Made by a program: the position numbers and the translations under genes
From: Acanthopleura granulata
Lineage: Eukaryota; Mollusca; Polyplacophora; Chitonida; Chitonidae
Assembly (NCBI GenBank): GCA_016165875.1
Contig: JABBOT010000022.1
Span: 3,561,333 to 3,625,332, forward strand
DNA length: 64,000 nucleotides
Reading direction: 5' to 3'
Notes under the pieces: generated by a model
What the model was told of the DNA's origin: nothing
Database searches by the model: none
What the model saw: the letters and a program-made list of their open reading frames with translations, nothing else
In this document: one piece after another, positions 50,701 through 62,913 of the stretch
Layout of the letters: every line of letters starts with the position of its first letter
Position numbering within the stretch: position 1 is the stretch's first letter

Positions 50701-51308
50701 AATAAATAAACATCGCCTGTTGGAGAAATGATGCACATAATAAAATTAGTCACTTTGTAATATATGATTTCAAGTTTTCACAGGCAAGTATTAAATATTT
50801 GAGTAGGGAAAATGAAATGCATTTTGAGAAATATGAAGAGTTCATTTATCTATGTGTACAACTTACTGTATACAAATACATGTATGTACAACAAAGATAC
50901 TGGGTCAGCAAAATAATTTACCATACATTAAACAATAGACACACCAAAACCCTGAAGATGGGCAAATTCACAACTGAAAAGAACAACATAGGAATAGGAG
51001 TATATACTGAATAAAAACAGTTTATACAAATAAAAAAAAAAAGTACAAGGCATAAATTTTTCCTGACCAAGTTGGATAGAAAGGAGACTAGCCCAATGAA
51101 GACAATACTTAACTGTGCCAGTGATATCACCACATACATACCAGTACTGTCAGTAAAACACTCCCACTTAAATACTCTCACCCGTGAAGGACGGCTGTGG
51201 ATTGTTCTTGTAAAAATAGATTTTTACCAACTATGTAAAGAAATATCACAATGCTGCTTGATGTCCAACATGGAATAACAAATCACTGATTCTAAATTTG
51301 GAGGAGCA

Positions 51309-52052
51309 CTACAGTATAACACAGAATTTGGATGACTTTTTGTTGTTGCGTTGGTTTTTGCTGTTCTTGCTATCCTCTACGTTCTCTGGTTCGAACTCAG
51401 GACCAGGGTCAATCACGCGACCTGAGCGATTCCTCTGCACTTTGTGCAAGACTATTCGGTAGGTGCCATTGATTGAGCTGCGCGAATCTTTACCATGGCA
51501 CTGGTTGATGTGCTCCTCCTTGATGCCCAGATCGTGGAGGATCGCTCGTGTTTCTAACTCCTCCTCCGTCAACTCCACCCCATCTGCACTAGGGTTCATG
51601 TTGTAAGGGGGCAAGGCCTTGGGAAAATCCTGACCCTCCAGCCAGTCACTGCGCCGAATTTCTGACAGCGTGAACCTGTCATGGGGAACTGACTTCAAAA
51701 TTCCTCGAATTAAAAACTGACAACTGTCTGACACAAATGGGGGAATGACAAAACTGCCTTCCAGAATGCACTTTTTCAGCTTGGACACTGTCTCCGCACG
51801 GAATGGCATTACGCCACAGACCATGAAGTAGAGCATGATTCCCATAGCCCAGATATCCACAAAGGAGCCGTAGTAATGCTCATCCTTAAACAACTCCGGG
51901 GCGGCATAAGGTGGTGAGCCACAGAATGTGTTCAGAGTCTGGTCAGGCCGGCATGTCGTACTGAAGCCAAAGTCACCGACCTTCACGAAGCGTGGCCCAG
52001 CGTAAAACACATTTTCGGCCTTGAGATCTCGGTGGATGATGTTCTTTTCATG
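51309..52052 (-). CDS. NIM1K: NIM1-like kinase exon 3: catalytic C-lobe and C-terminus
   Basis: It starts after TTTTAATTCAG and runs to TAG at 51309-51311. It encodes residues 341-587: catalytic loop [16 protein letters not shown]-loop with Thr382, helices through the kinase end near residue 475, an acidic segment, the conserved [16 protein letters not shown] block and a basic tail ending CVIL. Cys584 is four residues from the end, which fits a CaaX prenylation box ending in Leu. Confidence 0.93.
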   Translation of the reverse strand, partial: HEKNIIHRDLKAENVFYAGPRFVKVGDFGFSTTCRPDQTLNTFCGSPPYAAPELFKDEHYYGSFVDIWAMGIMLYFMVCGVMPFRAETVSKLKKCILEGSFVIPPFVSDSCQFLIRGILKSVPHDRFTLSEIRRSDWLEGQDFPKALPPYNMNPSADGVELTEEELETRAILHDLGIKEEHINQCHGKDSRSSINGTYRIVLHKVQRNRSGRVIDPGPEFEPENVEDSKNSKNQRNNKKSSKFCVIL

Positions 52053-55000
52053 CTGAATTAAAAAAAAAAGAGGAAGAATAAGACACAAAAAGTAACATTA
52101 CCTACTTAAATATGATAATGTTTTTATTCCATTGTGGGTTACTGCCATGCTCAAAAATTTTTCCCATATATGATAGTTTAAGGGTTCAGAAACCAGAGTG
52201 CTCTTGAATAAAACAGCAAGTTTTCTCCAGGGTAGGCCTACCTGACAAACCTCCCTCATTACTCAAGGACCTGACAGCTGCTTTAGCCAGTGACAATTAG
52301 ACAATCTGAACCAGCAATGCCTGAATACAAGCCAAAGTACAAGCAGTTATCAAACAATAAGGCCAAAGTTTATAAGTGGCATGACACTAGTTCACTCCTA
52401 GCACAGGCTTCCAGCTTTCCTCTACTGTTCCACTTGGCTTCATCTTCTCATGGTGTAAAGATGGTACTAAGCCAATCCGATTATTATCCACAAGCATTCT
52501 ACCAGTGCACTACAGACAAACCACTGACAGACTACACTCAGCTTGGTTGAACAGTAATATTTATTCATTAGACGTATTTATTCGACTGGAGACTTACACT
52601 GTACTAAAGAATATTTCACTTATATGACAGCAACCAGTATTACGGTGACAGGTAACTGTGGAGAACCCAGAGGAAATCCATGAATTCCCCGATATGACCC
52701 AGCTGGACTTGAACTTACAGCGATCACATCGGTGTACATGTATGTTCAGAGTGCTGATGTAAATCAGGTACATGTTATGTTACTGGTATTTCAAAAGTCA
52801 TGCCTACACAGCTAAGATGTGAAACGCCTACCATTTCTGTGGCATATGTGCAAACAATACCCGCATTAAAACACAACACTGCTAGACGGCCACATACGAT
52901 TCAACAAAGCAATTTTCTTTTTCCTTTTTCTTCTTTCAATGGAAGCAGTGATAAAGTGATCGCATTTTGAATCGGAAGCTTAAACTGTTGAATCAACCCC
53001 AGTGATACTCTAGTATAAATGTATGGTCTATTTTAAAATCTACCTAGCACTAATACAGTACTCGTTCCTCCTTGATAAACTTGTAAAAATGTCTAGGGTT
53101 CCATGAGTTCTCCCAGAAGACAAGACACTTTTCAGGTGGCAGGATTGTCAGGCATATGTTCATGTACATAGTGAGGTGTGGTCCCATCCAAGAATAAATC
53201 TTGTGACTGTTATGCAAGTGAAATATTCATAAGTAAATCGTAAAACACCATAAACACATCAAATATATAAATAAATACAGAACGTGCTGAGAAAAAAAAA
53301 ATAGGGAAAGCAAACAAAGCACAACAGATTCAATATTCAAGCTGAGAAGAGCTGTTTTAGTAAGTTGAGGCAGAATTCCATAAATCATCATTAAGAGGTT
53401 GATGTCAAAGACATCACTCCTTTTGATGACCAGAGCTCATTTTCAAGTCTGATTGTGTAAAAGCGGGCAACCTAATGGAGATAGCAGCTGTTGCCCACGT
53501 ACATATGTACACACCGTTGTACACTCACATGAGGAATGCCATAAAGGCTGCAGCTGAAGGTTAAATGTCAAGTCAATTGATAGTCCCATCGTGATAATTT
53601 AACAGTCCTTTCCTGAATGTGCCCACAATCATGTGGTGCTGACCACGAACAGTTCTGCACAATGACATTACAGCTTCAGAGTGTTTGACACAGGCTACAA
53701 TGTGACGTGTCAAACCATCTGGACAAACACTATTACATGTGCTGCTGTATCTACAGGGTTAATTAATTCTGATGTCTCATTAGGCTTCCACAGCTTGTCA
53801 CGCCTGCAACAACATCACAGCAGAATAAATCTTATCACAAAGAAATGGCTTATGACTACCGGTATAAACAGTTGAGTAAATCCTCCTTGTGTCTTGTAAA
53901 CGATGACAACACCATCCGTCATTTATTTGCTCATTTATTTATTTGACTAGTTGTTTAACACTGCCTTTTTCACTGACATGTATACCAAGGTGGTCAGTTT
54001 TATGTCTAGATTAATGTTATCTGTTTCTAAAAGTCTTTTCTTTCTCATTGTGTTACGTAAAAGGAGTGTTACATTTTAAGTCTTATTATTAAAACTGTGA
54101 TGTGGAAAGGTCAATTATTTACCTCAGTTTCTGACCATCTGTATCAGAAAAATAGAAACCTCAAAATTTCTCAGGCAATGATAATCAGTAATCGCATTAT
54201 CCTTCTCTGATCCATGTTCAGTCATACTGCACTACACTACATACAGCAGACGTTATCATTCTGAGTAATACCTAAACCCACTGTATAAATACAGGCACAG
54301 GTATTTTAAATTCATTTATTTAACAATTGGAATTGATTTGAGTTTAATGCTGTATTAAAAAATTGTTCACTTAAATGTCTATAACGGCACACAGGTTTAT
54401 TGATGTAGGAAGTCATTAAGAAACCTATGCCCTTCCCCTGGTACCAGATTTAAACCGCCTGACTTAAAGCCACTGCTGAACCAGCAAGAACCAGATTCAA
54501 TCCTGTATGTGTAGGTCTGAGGCCTATCAGCTGTGCAGAGTATAACACTTCAGTGAACCAGATTCAATCCTGTATGTGTAGGTCTGAGGCCTATCAGCTG
54601 AGCAGAGTATAACACTTCAGTGAGTATAACACTTCAGTGAAGTTGATGTACATGTGCACGTGCATTTATTTGATTTGTGTTTCACATCGTACTCAAGAAT
54701 ATTTCACTTAAATGATGGTGGCCAGCTTTGTGGTCGGAGGAAACCAGGCAGGTAGAAGGAGAGCCCAGGACCATCTGCAGGATCCTGTCAGACCTTCACA
54801 CGTATGACAAGATATTTACACATGATAAGCATGAAGCAAATATAGGTAAATGTACATACACATACATAAATCAGGCATCTCACATTTTACACATAAGAGA
54901 AAAATCTGTAATAATGAATAAATATTAACATCTACTGGTTTAACAAGCGATAAATTTTTCTACTAACCATATGTCCTAGAGCAGCTATAACTTGAGCATA

Positions 55001-55919
55001 GACAATCTTTGCCTCAGACTCAACAATCTTTCCTTCATTGGTGATCTTGTTGAAGAGTTCTCCACCGCCGGCATACTCCATCACGATGTGCAGCTTAGCC
55101 AATGTCTCCACCACCTCATACAGACGAATTATGTTCGGATGGTGCATTTTGTCCATGCTGCTGATTTCCCGAGACAGAAGACGCTGAGTTTTTTGGTCTA
55201 ATTTTGTTTTGTCCAATATCTTCACAGCCACTTTTTCTGAAGTATACAAAGAAAACAAATAAAGATCACTAAAACTGACATGTACATCACTTCATCATGA
55301 ATGAGTTCCATTAGCTAATGATTCTTAGATATAGAATGGATACCATTTGGTTACACTGTACCCTGCATGTATCAAGAATGTCTACATACATGTAAATGGG
55401 ACAACTACCAGCTATCGCATATAACGAAACAACATGATTGTCTGGAATTCAAACTTTGCTGCACAATAATACACATGTATTTAGTGGATTTTAACGAGAC
55501 GGACAGTATGCACACTTAATGCACCACCCTTTATTTCGATCATATGATGCTATACAGGAGGATAAACTGAATTCAAGGCTGTCAACTATAATCCACTGCA
55601 TTAGGCAAATCCCTGTCAACTAGTAGGGTCTGCCTTTGCTAACAGCATTGAATGCATATGCAAAATATATCACATACGTGTACAGCAACTGTTATAACCT
55701 TGGTGTGGTTCATGTGGTCATAGTCACTTCAATCAGTCAACACTGAACAAATATTTGAGTCAGATTCAATAAAACAAATGTAACATAAAAAACACTTTTA
55801 TCTCATTTTCCAAATTGTTAAGTGATGTCAAATATATTATTTACGGGAAGCAAGGAGGAACCAAAACAATCCCTTGCAAGGTTTGCTTTGATCATAATAG
55901 TCAACATGGTCAACAGCCC

Positions 55920-55951
<32 letters not shown>

Positions 55952-58900
55952 TGTCTGCGGCATCCATGCTGTAAAAAGAATAGAGAACTGCAGAACACTG
56001 TTGTCTGTGAATAACGCCACAGTGTTCACTGTGATTGTTCCAACCGCACACATTGAAAAGGGAGGGTACGTTAGTTCAGCACATGCCGTTTGCCTGTATG
56101 AAAACAAATATGACGTCACCAACTGCCTTGCAATCCATGGCCATGGATAGCAAACCCACGCTTAAATATCTTATCCCAAGGTTAGCTATGTATCATGATG
56201 TAGCCTACACTTAAACTGATTTTCAATGAAATACACTGTAGGACAAAATCGGTAGAAGCAGTGTTTTGAAAGATATCTTAATATATACTGGATGAACAGA
56301 TATACAGATGGACAACCCGATCACCGGAATTAAAAGTCAATGCTACAAATTATGTACCTTCATGTAGTCTACACTTCAACCAAGTTTTGTTGAAACTGCA
56401 CACAAACTGTAGGAGGAGTAGCATTTTGAAGAAAATGTTAATATGGTGGATCTGCAGACAGGCAGTCCAAGAACCAATAATAAAAATAGAAAATCAATAC
56501 TTCTAGTCTACACTTGACACAAGTTTCGTTCAAACTGGACAAAAACTATAGGAGGTTTAGTAACGTCTTGAGGGAAAAATTAACAGATGCTGGACAGACA
56601 GACAGACAGACAGACAGACAAATGGATGCACGCCGAACAACTTGCTAATACATAACCTTTTTCTGGTCCTTGACAAGTAGTGCTAAAATAATTTCTTAAC
56701 TTTTTCTAGTGGTTGAAAGACATGATTACGACAATGCCGAAACTCCCATAAACTTGCGGTATCTAGTCAGGCTTTACATCTCCCATTCCCATTTATCATC
56801 ATCTGATCTTCATTAGATGTTTTATGTATGGAGATATGACAGGCGACAGTCTTAAATAACCAGATGAGAGGTATCGATTTCGTTTCAGTATTATATCTTA
56901 ATGCAGTTTTATTACACATATGCATTCTCTTCCATTCTGCAGTATCACTTAGATGTACATGTATGCATAAATCCAACTTAACGACCATGACTTCCTCATG
57001 TTATCAATTTACATATCGCACTGGCTTACAATATGCAACTTCATGTACAAGCTGTTAATTATACACTATACTAAGCTATCACTAAATATGCGGAGGACAC
57101 TGCACAGTGAAGGTTGAATACCATAAATGTTTTTTGAGTGAGAGGTGGAAATGATAACCCATGAGATGCGAAGCGTCGAGTGGGTTATCATTTCCACCTA
57201 TAACAAGAACAATATTTATGGTATTCAACCATTACTGTGCAATATTCTATTTATTACTTATACTTTAGCAATGTCATGATTTTATGTATTTAAAGAAGTT
57301 TTAAGCATTGTTTTTAGCTGCAGGCATTCAAATACCTGTCAGTAGCCTGACGTCTTATATATGACGTCGTGTCTTCTTGAGTGACATCAGAATATAGCAA
57401 ATGACTGGACTTGTACGATGACATCATCCCAGTGAGCTCAGATTGAAATGTCATAAAAACAGTCTTTCATTTTCAACATCACGACGTATGGCTCATGGGT
57501 AAAGGTCACCAGCGGTACAATATCAAAATGTAATACACCTATCGAGCTAGTGAAGATATCACTTTTATCAGTGATGGAAATGCTGGGATTTTACTGAAGT
57601 ATAAATAATAAGGGTTTGTTGGACAAAACTCAACCTGCTTTATTCGGATCTTGATAAAAATTTGTTTTAGATTTTTCTCTCCATGTTAACGTCTTTAAAA
57701 TCACTAACTCTTCTATTAGCCAGAATGAAAAAAAAAATTTCCCAAACTGAGTGACCCTTTTTTCCTGATAGAGTTGGGTTATGCCTACAACCAATAAACA
57801 GGTCCTGGGTTACCCCCAACAAAGGTTTTCTTAAGGGTGACTATAAGTGTATCATCTGTATTAGACATGTACATGTACTGTAATATGATTGAAAATAATA
57901 GGAGGTATGTTTGTCCCACATTTTTTTTTTGGTTGAGGGCAACACAACTATCAGAAAAACGTAGTGAATTCTTTCTTGTTATTCCTGCTAATGACTTTTC
58001 ACTGAAAATGAAATTTGTTTTCTTTTGGCCTTTACACATAAGGGTACACTGATCACTGGATTTCAACAGCTTGGTGGCACGTTTGAGTCAAACATTTAAC
58101 TGTTTTACTGTTACAAGGTTTACTGATCATGCAGATTTGGACATTGTCACAAAATGGATAACATGGAGAATCAGAGTACAGGAAAATGTATACCAAACAT
58201 TAGAACGGGCTTGAGTCGTTAATGAACATGTAAGTAAAATTTGCCTTGTGGCCTGGAGGATATGATACGTGTAGTTCCTGCCATTATAGTTCAACACCAA
58301 TCAAACAATACTTTACTTTCCTAACATGCATGTGTACCTTGGAAATCCTTCACAACAAATATTTTAAAATTCACTGACTGTGGATTTTATCATTACTGTA
58401 CATGCATCTACCCACCCATGGCAGAAACAGGTTTCACACTAATGTGCACAACCTAACAACTTAAATGAACACAAACTGTACATGTATATTATGACAAATA
58501 GGTTGCATTCATGTGGCATAATTTTAACTTTAGCGCTACACTGTCTCTCAGCCTTCAGTCTAACATTTAAATAATGAGTCCAAACATTGTCAACATACCT
58601 TTGGTTAGAGCATGTATTCCCATTTTCACTTGGGAGAAATTTCCACTGCCTAATTCCCCTCGTATTCTGTAAAATCCTATCCGTTTTCCCAGTGTGATTT
58701 CTTTGAGCACTTTCTGATCTCCCGAGAGATCATTTGACAGCCTTTCATAGGCTGTCAATCGTCGTTCCTTGGTAGGAAATTCTGCTTCATCTGTCTTCAT
58801 CTCTTCTACGACATCTACCGTATCCACATATTCAGCCTGGTCAAGAATGGGTATAGACGGCTCCTTCTCCACCGTAACATTTCCCTCATCATTCTCTTTC

Positions 58901-59349
58901 TCAGGTCTATTTTCAACATCACCATTCAATTTCTCATTGTCAGTTGCATTGATTTCATTTGATTTCTTGGTGCTCATATTATCTTCACCATTTACAGTAG
59001 GATCCTCTGTTTTGTTGGCATGATCAGTGTTCTCTGCCTCATTTTCAATGGCATCTACAACCTGCTCTGCATTAGAATTCCCAGGTTCTTTCCCTTCAGA
59101 ATCCTCCGCCTGAGTAACAGTTGAGTCCTCAACCTTTTCCTCTTCCCCGTTCTCTTCATTCACATCCTCCACCTGTGCAACTGCTGAATCCTCTGCCTTT
59201 TCTCCCTGGGTATTCTCGTCATTCAAGCTGTCCTCACCACTGACTGGTGTAGTATCGGTTTGCAGGTTCTCCACAGCAGTTTCTTGGCTTGGCTCATTCG
59301 TTTGTTCCCCATCCGTTGTTGGCCTTTCCTCTGTGGTGTCCTCTTTCAT
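51309..59349 (-). CDS. NIM1K: NIM1-type AMPK-related serine/threonine kinase, three coding exons
   Basis: Protein kinase of the CAMK/AMPK-related family; cellular substrates of NIM1 are poorly known. Coding exons on the minus strand: 59349-58599, 55236-54968 and 52052-51309; total 1,764 nt, 587 residues. Residues 1 to about 200 are an acidic low-complexity extension. The conserved [19 protein letters not shown] leads into the glycine loop GSGNFSQV (234-241). Catalytic features: Lys256 in VAVK, Glu274 in [15 protein letters not shown] with Asp349, DFG 367-369, T-loop [14 protein letters not shown] with Thr382, APE 391-393. All catalytic residues are present, so the kinase should be active. The C-terminal part keeps the NIM1 block [18 protein letters not shown] and ends SKFCVIL. 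Exon junctions (phase 1, then phase 0) restore LTKEKVAVK and [12 protein letters not shown]. Identity as NIM1 rests on the N-flank, catalytic core and tail together. Confidence 0.94.
52565..52740 (-). repeat. SINE family A copy in a kinase intron
   Basis: It contains GTACTAAAGAATATTTCAC, CCAGTATTACGGTGACAGG, and CTGGACTTGAACTTACAGCG near its inner end. It is longer than most fragments here, reaching the region next to the tRNA-like head. Confidence 0.65.
54490..54623 (+). repeat. 67-bp tandem duplication with one difference
   Basis: Two copies starting ACCAGATTCAATCCTGTATG, at 54490-54556 and 54557-54623, differing by a single T/A. A further partial copy of the unit end (GTATAACACTTCAGTGA) follows at once. 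Confidence 0.93.
54658..54800 (-). repeat. SINE family A copy in a kinase intron
   Basis: The blocks GTACTCAAGAATATTTCAC, GGTGGCCAGC, GGAGGAAACCAGGCA, AGCCCAGGACCATCTGCAGG and CAGACCTTCACACGTA match the body of the SINE family in reverse orientation. Confidence 0.75.
54968..55236 (-). CDS. NIM1K: NIM1-like kinase exon 2: kinase N-lobe
   Basis: The acceptor TATACTTCAG precedes AAAAAGTGG; the donor is CATATG|GTTAGT. It encodes residues 251 (split) to 340, including VAVK (Lys256), [18 protein letters not shown] (Glu274 of helix C), [15 protein letters not shown] and the hinge [11 protein letters not shown]. Confidence 0.92.
55918..55944. repeat. (TA)n microsatellite
   Basis: An uninterrupted run of about 12 TA units in intron 1 of the kinase gene. 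Confidence 0.95.
56195..56620 (+). repeat. Three diverged tandem copies of an approximately 165-bp repeat ending in (CAGA)n
   Basis: Each copy has a TAGTCTACACTT-like start, then CAAGTTT(T/C)GTT(G/C)AAACTG, then TAGGAG and a CTGGACAGACAG- or GGATCTGCAGACAGG-like end. The last ends in a perfect (CAGA)n run at about 56592-56620. Confidence 0.6.
57101..57241. mobile_element. Palindromic foldback element, about 140 bp
   Basis: Left arm TGCACAGTGAAGGTTGAATA with CCATAAAT and GGTGGAAATGATAACCCA pairs with the right arm TGGGTTATCATTTCCACC, ATTTATGG and TATTCAACCATTACTGTGCA. The arms are about 60 bp around a loop of about 15 bases. Likely a MITE; on either strand the RNA would fold into a long hairpin. 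Confidence 0.8.
57630..57760 (+). repeat. Dispersed repeat, copy 1
   Basis: Blocks ATTCGGATCTTGATAAAAA, TTTTTCTCTCCATGTTAACG and TTAGCCAGAATGAAAAAAAA have diverged counterparts, in the same order and orientation, at 62145-62260. The family is unknown. Confidence 0.5.
58599..59349 (-). CDS. NIM1K: NIM1-like kinase exon 1: acidic N-terminal extension and glycine loop
   Basis: The start ATG is at 59349; the exon ends ACCAAAG|GTATGT at 58599. It encodes 250 whole codons. The first 195 or so are dominated by Glu, Asp, Asn, Thr and Lys, with two loosely repeated blocks containing [12 protein letters not shown] and [12 protein letters not shown]. They are followed by [13 protein letters not shown], which matches the NIM1 N-flank. 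Vertebrate NIM1 has only a short leader before this point (family knowledge), so most of this exon is an added extension. Confidence 0.9.
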
Positions 59350-59621
59350 AATTGATCAGTGATTCACCCGTCTAAAGAGACAGTCATTTGACCTTCATGC
59401 AGAAAAACCTGTGGGCAGCCAGCACAAGACTTGCTCTGTCTCCAACCACTTCAGACAGATTGTCAGAGAGACTTTGAAGAGTTTACCAGTATGAAAGCCC
59501 TTATCTACTCAGGTTAGAGGTCTTCAGACATCTCACAGATGGACGCCGGGTAAATAAGCAATACAGACCAGTCTTACACACAGGGCATGTTAAGGCTGCT
59601 GTCAGTAATCTCCACTCTACC
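59350..59621 (-). other. NIM1K: Possible 5' untranslated part of the kinase gene
   Basis: On the minus strand an acceptor-like TGCATGTTTCAG ends at about 59622, followed by 272 bases to the start ATG. This would put a non-coding first exon further upstream, beyond 59.6 kb. It rests on the splice motif alone. Confidence 0.3.
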
Positions 59622-62144
59622 TGAAACATGCAAAGGGAAGGCTAATTAGTGCGCTGCAGTGTGATAAATAATAATTCTACAGTATACGTATTTAAGACAG
59701 CTGTCAATAGTATCCAAGGCATGCAAAAACAAAACACTGCATGCCACACCTCTGCCATGGTACACTGCAATACAGCTGATCAGAGTACATGTAGTGTGGA
59801 TGGCCTGTGAAGCCATACATGTACAGGAGCTCCAGATATTGACTTGTAAGTGAATAACCCTCTTGTGAGGAAATCAAATCACAAAGGACGTTGCCAAAAC
59901 CAGTAGTTAATCCTATTCAAGTACGAAGAAAAGTAGGCAGCTATAGAGGTAATTAAAATATATTAGCACAATGATGTAATGGAAATTACGGCCAAGGAAA
60001 TTCAAATGTGGTGAGTACATGGAGGATATATTTCTGTCCACAAGGGATTAACAATAATTTAAGTCCATGTGCAAGAGCACATTAAGCAAGCAAATTATGC
60101 ACGTACATATACTGTACTATATCATTCAAATGTTTTTACATGTTGATCTAAGAATTAAGGAAATAAATTATATAAAATTTACACAGACGTCAATGCCATT
60201 TACTCTATTCTCAAGTGTCCAAGGATATCAAGGCTATACAGTATTCAACCGAAATTTCTCTCTATATAATAAAGTAGGTTTATTAATGTCACATGTGCGA
60301 AAGTTTGTTAGTAACTTGCCAGAGGTTTGTTTTTTCGCAAGGGTGTCCCAGTTTCCTTCACCCATAAATATGATTGTTGTCATACATGTGAAAAATTCTT
60401 GAATAGAGCCTGAATGATCAAATATATGTGCATCATAGGTGAGGATTGTGTTTGCTTTTTCTATTATTTCACACAAGTGTACATGTACATGTATGCAGTT
60501 TCTGTCCTCTATGTTGACCAGAAACAAACTGCACCAATCTAGAGAGTCTATAATTTGATCAAAACACCATGGATTTTTCTCCTTAGATTCTGGAATATTA
60601 TGATATTGAAGTGGCCCAGGTTCCGTAATCTGGCCACCAAAAGCTGCAACTACACTAGGAAAATTTGTGACTTGAGACCGGCTTGGGGCTGGTTCAGATA
60701 TTTAAACATAAAAAAAAAACAGTGGCTTAAAATAAGGTGGCTTCATATATAGTGTTTTTTTCTTATCCACTGATTTTGGTTGCCTGAGTGAGAATGGCTC
60801 AGTTTAGGACATCGTTTTGCGTGTGTAAACGTCAAACGGTAACTGACGGCTTAGATCAGTTCATGACATGGACATTTGTAACACAGATGGGGGGGTGAGG
60901 GGTTTGAATTTATCTTTGCAAGTGCGAAGGCATCGTTATAACCATAATGAAGTGCGTCTGGTCTCTGGTGATGTGTAAAAAAAAATAAACCTTGGTCACC
61001 TACATGTTAACTAGAGATTAGCAAACCTAAATTCTCTGTGCTTTCTTTTGTTTACATTGATCATTGATACAACAACTGCAGATGCTACCCTCTTTCTTCT
61101 TTCTTAGCTACAGCATTGTCTAGCCATCATATAAATATTCAGGAAAGGTAAATATGATGGCAATCAACCTTTAATAAATGCATCTGATATCAATGCCATA
61201 TCATACACTATCTGACATGACAGGTGTGAGTTTTCGACTCATGCAGGTAAATCAAACTTTAGATGTATTGATTGGACTACTCGCAGTGTCAACGCAAACA
61301 ACCATTAATTGGTGAACTGAATGGATCCAGCTCCCAAGTTGGCCTTATTTAAGCTTTAATACCATAAAAAAGATAAAATGTACTTTAAAACAGAATTGAC
61401 AGGCTCTACAAATGATGCTATGACAGTGATTGACATTTCCATACCATGATACATCAGGCAAATCTGAACCGCAAACATTTATACATATACTAAAAACACT
61501 ATGACTTACTGAATTATTTCCACAAAGACATGTTCCACAATAACCACAGAAGCCTGCTGAATAAAATTTGCTACAAGTGAAAGCAATTCAAGTCACCTTT
61601 AAAGTTAGCAAAACCAAAACATGTTATTTGTATTCGACTATACCTGATAAAATTTCCACACTCTGATGTAATTAGTTGTTCAAAAAATGTTACATAATTT
61701 AATTTCAGAGTTAGGCATTGCCCAAGATACATGTGTGTGTATTATCACCACCAGTGAAAAGTACTTACTGGATCCCCACCAAACAATTAAAACATAATTA
61801 ATGCAGTCTGAAAATGTTGTGAACTCATTTCATTATGAACTGCAATATGTTTACAAAAGGGAATTTATCTCAAAACATGCTCCTAAAATTTTATGAGTAT
61901 GCATGTAGCATAGCTAATCAAACATTTCTCAATTTCTGTGGTTTTCCTGTCCTGACTCCTGTAATTTCTACACTTTCCCTGAACACCCATCTATACAGTA
62001 GTTAAAAGGCATCCTGAGCACAAACATGTATCAGATTAGCCATACTATTATTACAGTATTTTTAGCCTATATTAGGCCATCCTTAAATATATGTTTGTTG
62101 GGGGTATCGCAACCGACTCTTAAAAAAGCGCCTACTCCAAAGTT

Positions 62145-62260
62145 TTCATCGGTATTTGGACAAAAGTCTTTTTAAAATTTTTTTCTCTACATGTCAATTT
62201 CTTTAAACTTCATATGTTTTTCAACAGCCAGAAAAAAAACCCGAAAAAAAACAGAATTTC
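62145..62260 (+). repeat. Dispersed repeat, copy 2
   Basis: Blocks CATCGGTATTTGGACAAAA, TTTTTCTCTACATGTCAATT and AACAGCCAGAAAAAAAACCC parallel the copy at 57630-57760. Confidence 0.5.
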
Positions 62261-62564
62261 TAACCGACCGATCCAATCTTCTCTCACTGGGAAAAACAAA
62301 CAGTTTTCCCAGGATGGCCTTAACAGTACAGCAAACTGAATGGGTTTGAATCCACCACTGTCATGGGCACTGTGTGATCTATGCATCCCTGGAGCAGTGA
62401 AGGAGCTTTAAACCACTGCTTTACATACAGCATCAATCACACAGAGTTTGAAATCAATGGCATCAGTGGACTGTCACGGTGTCTTACATATGGCCTCCAG
62501 AACACTGACACTGAACAACATGCCCTACGGTCATCACTGCATAAATCTAGCACAAGTTGGAGGT

Positions 62565-62680
62565 CAACATATGCAATGTTCACATATTCAAAATTACTAA
62601 CCAAGGCATCATTGCATGAGCATACCACAAGTGCCACGGCAACAAATGCAATGTTCACACATTCAAAATTACTAACCAGA
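62565..62680 (+). repeat. Two copies of a short direct repeat
   Basis: ATGCAATGTTCACATATTCA with AAATTACTAACCA (near 62570) recurs as ATGCAATGTTCACACATTCA (near 62646), about 76 bp apart. Confidence 0.75.
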
Positions 62681-62913
62681 CACGCACCTGCCTGTATACT
62701 ACAGGAGGCATTCAAATCACAAGTTAGTTGACTCTGTATGCCACTTACATATATCTCTGCTCAACAAGATTTACTGGTATGGCCAAAGAACAGAACGCTC
62801 TTCAAACAACATCTCAAAATATCTTCGACATTCTGGAGATAAAGTCTTGGTTCTCTAAAATGTACACAGGGCTTGCCAGCATGTCTACTTATGACTGAAC
62901 TTAGTCCCTCCTG

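Larger units (their letters stand above)
38897..51308. other. Intergenic region between FDX2 and the kinase gene
   Basis: No convincing gene is seen in 12 kb. It contains the unassigned frame at 39.2-39.6 kb, the 38-bp and 41-bp arrays, an A-rich tract at 42295-42322, a perfect 67-bp duplication at 44656-44789 and a 31-bp repeat at 47598-47757. The last part should include the 3' untranslated region of the kinase gene, but no clear minus-strand AATAAA was found near its stop. Confidence 0.55.
52053..54967 (-). other. NIM1K: Intron 2 of the kinase gene
   Basis: Between kinase exons 2 and 3. It contains SINE family A copies near 52565-52740 and 54658-54800, diverged ones near 53195-53280 and 54305-54420, and the 67-bp duplication at 54490-54623. 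No exon-like sequence with kinase similarity was seen here. Confidence 0.7.
55237..58598 (-). other. NIM1K: Intron 1 of the kinase gene
   Basis: Between kinase exons 1 and 2. It holds a (TA)n microsatellite at 55918-55944, a three-copy dispersed-type repeat at 56195-56620, a (CAGA)n tract near 56592-56620, the palindrome at 57101-57241 and a dispersed repeat near 57630-57760. No exon-like sequence was seen. Confidence 0.7.

Noticed and set aside
55818..56150. Open frames across the (TA)n tract on both strands
   Set aside because: The (TATATA) repeat encodes Tyr-Ile repeats in any copy; a microsatellite artefact.
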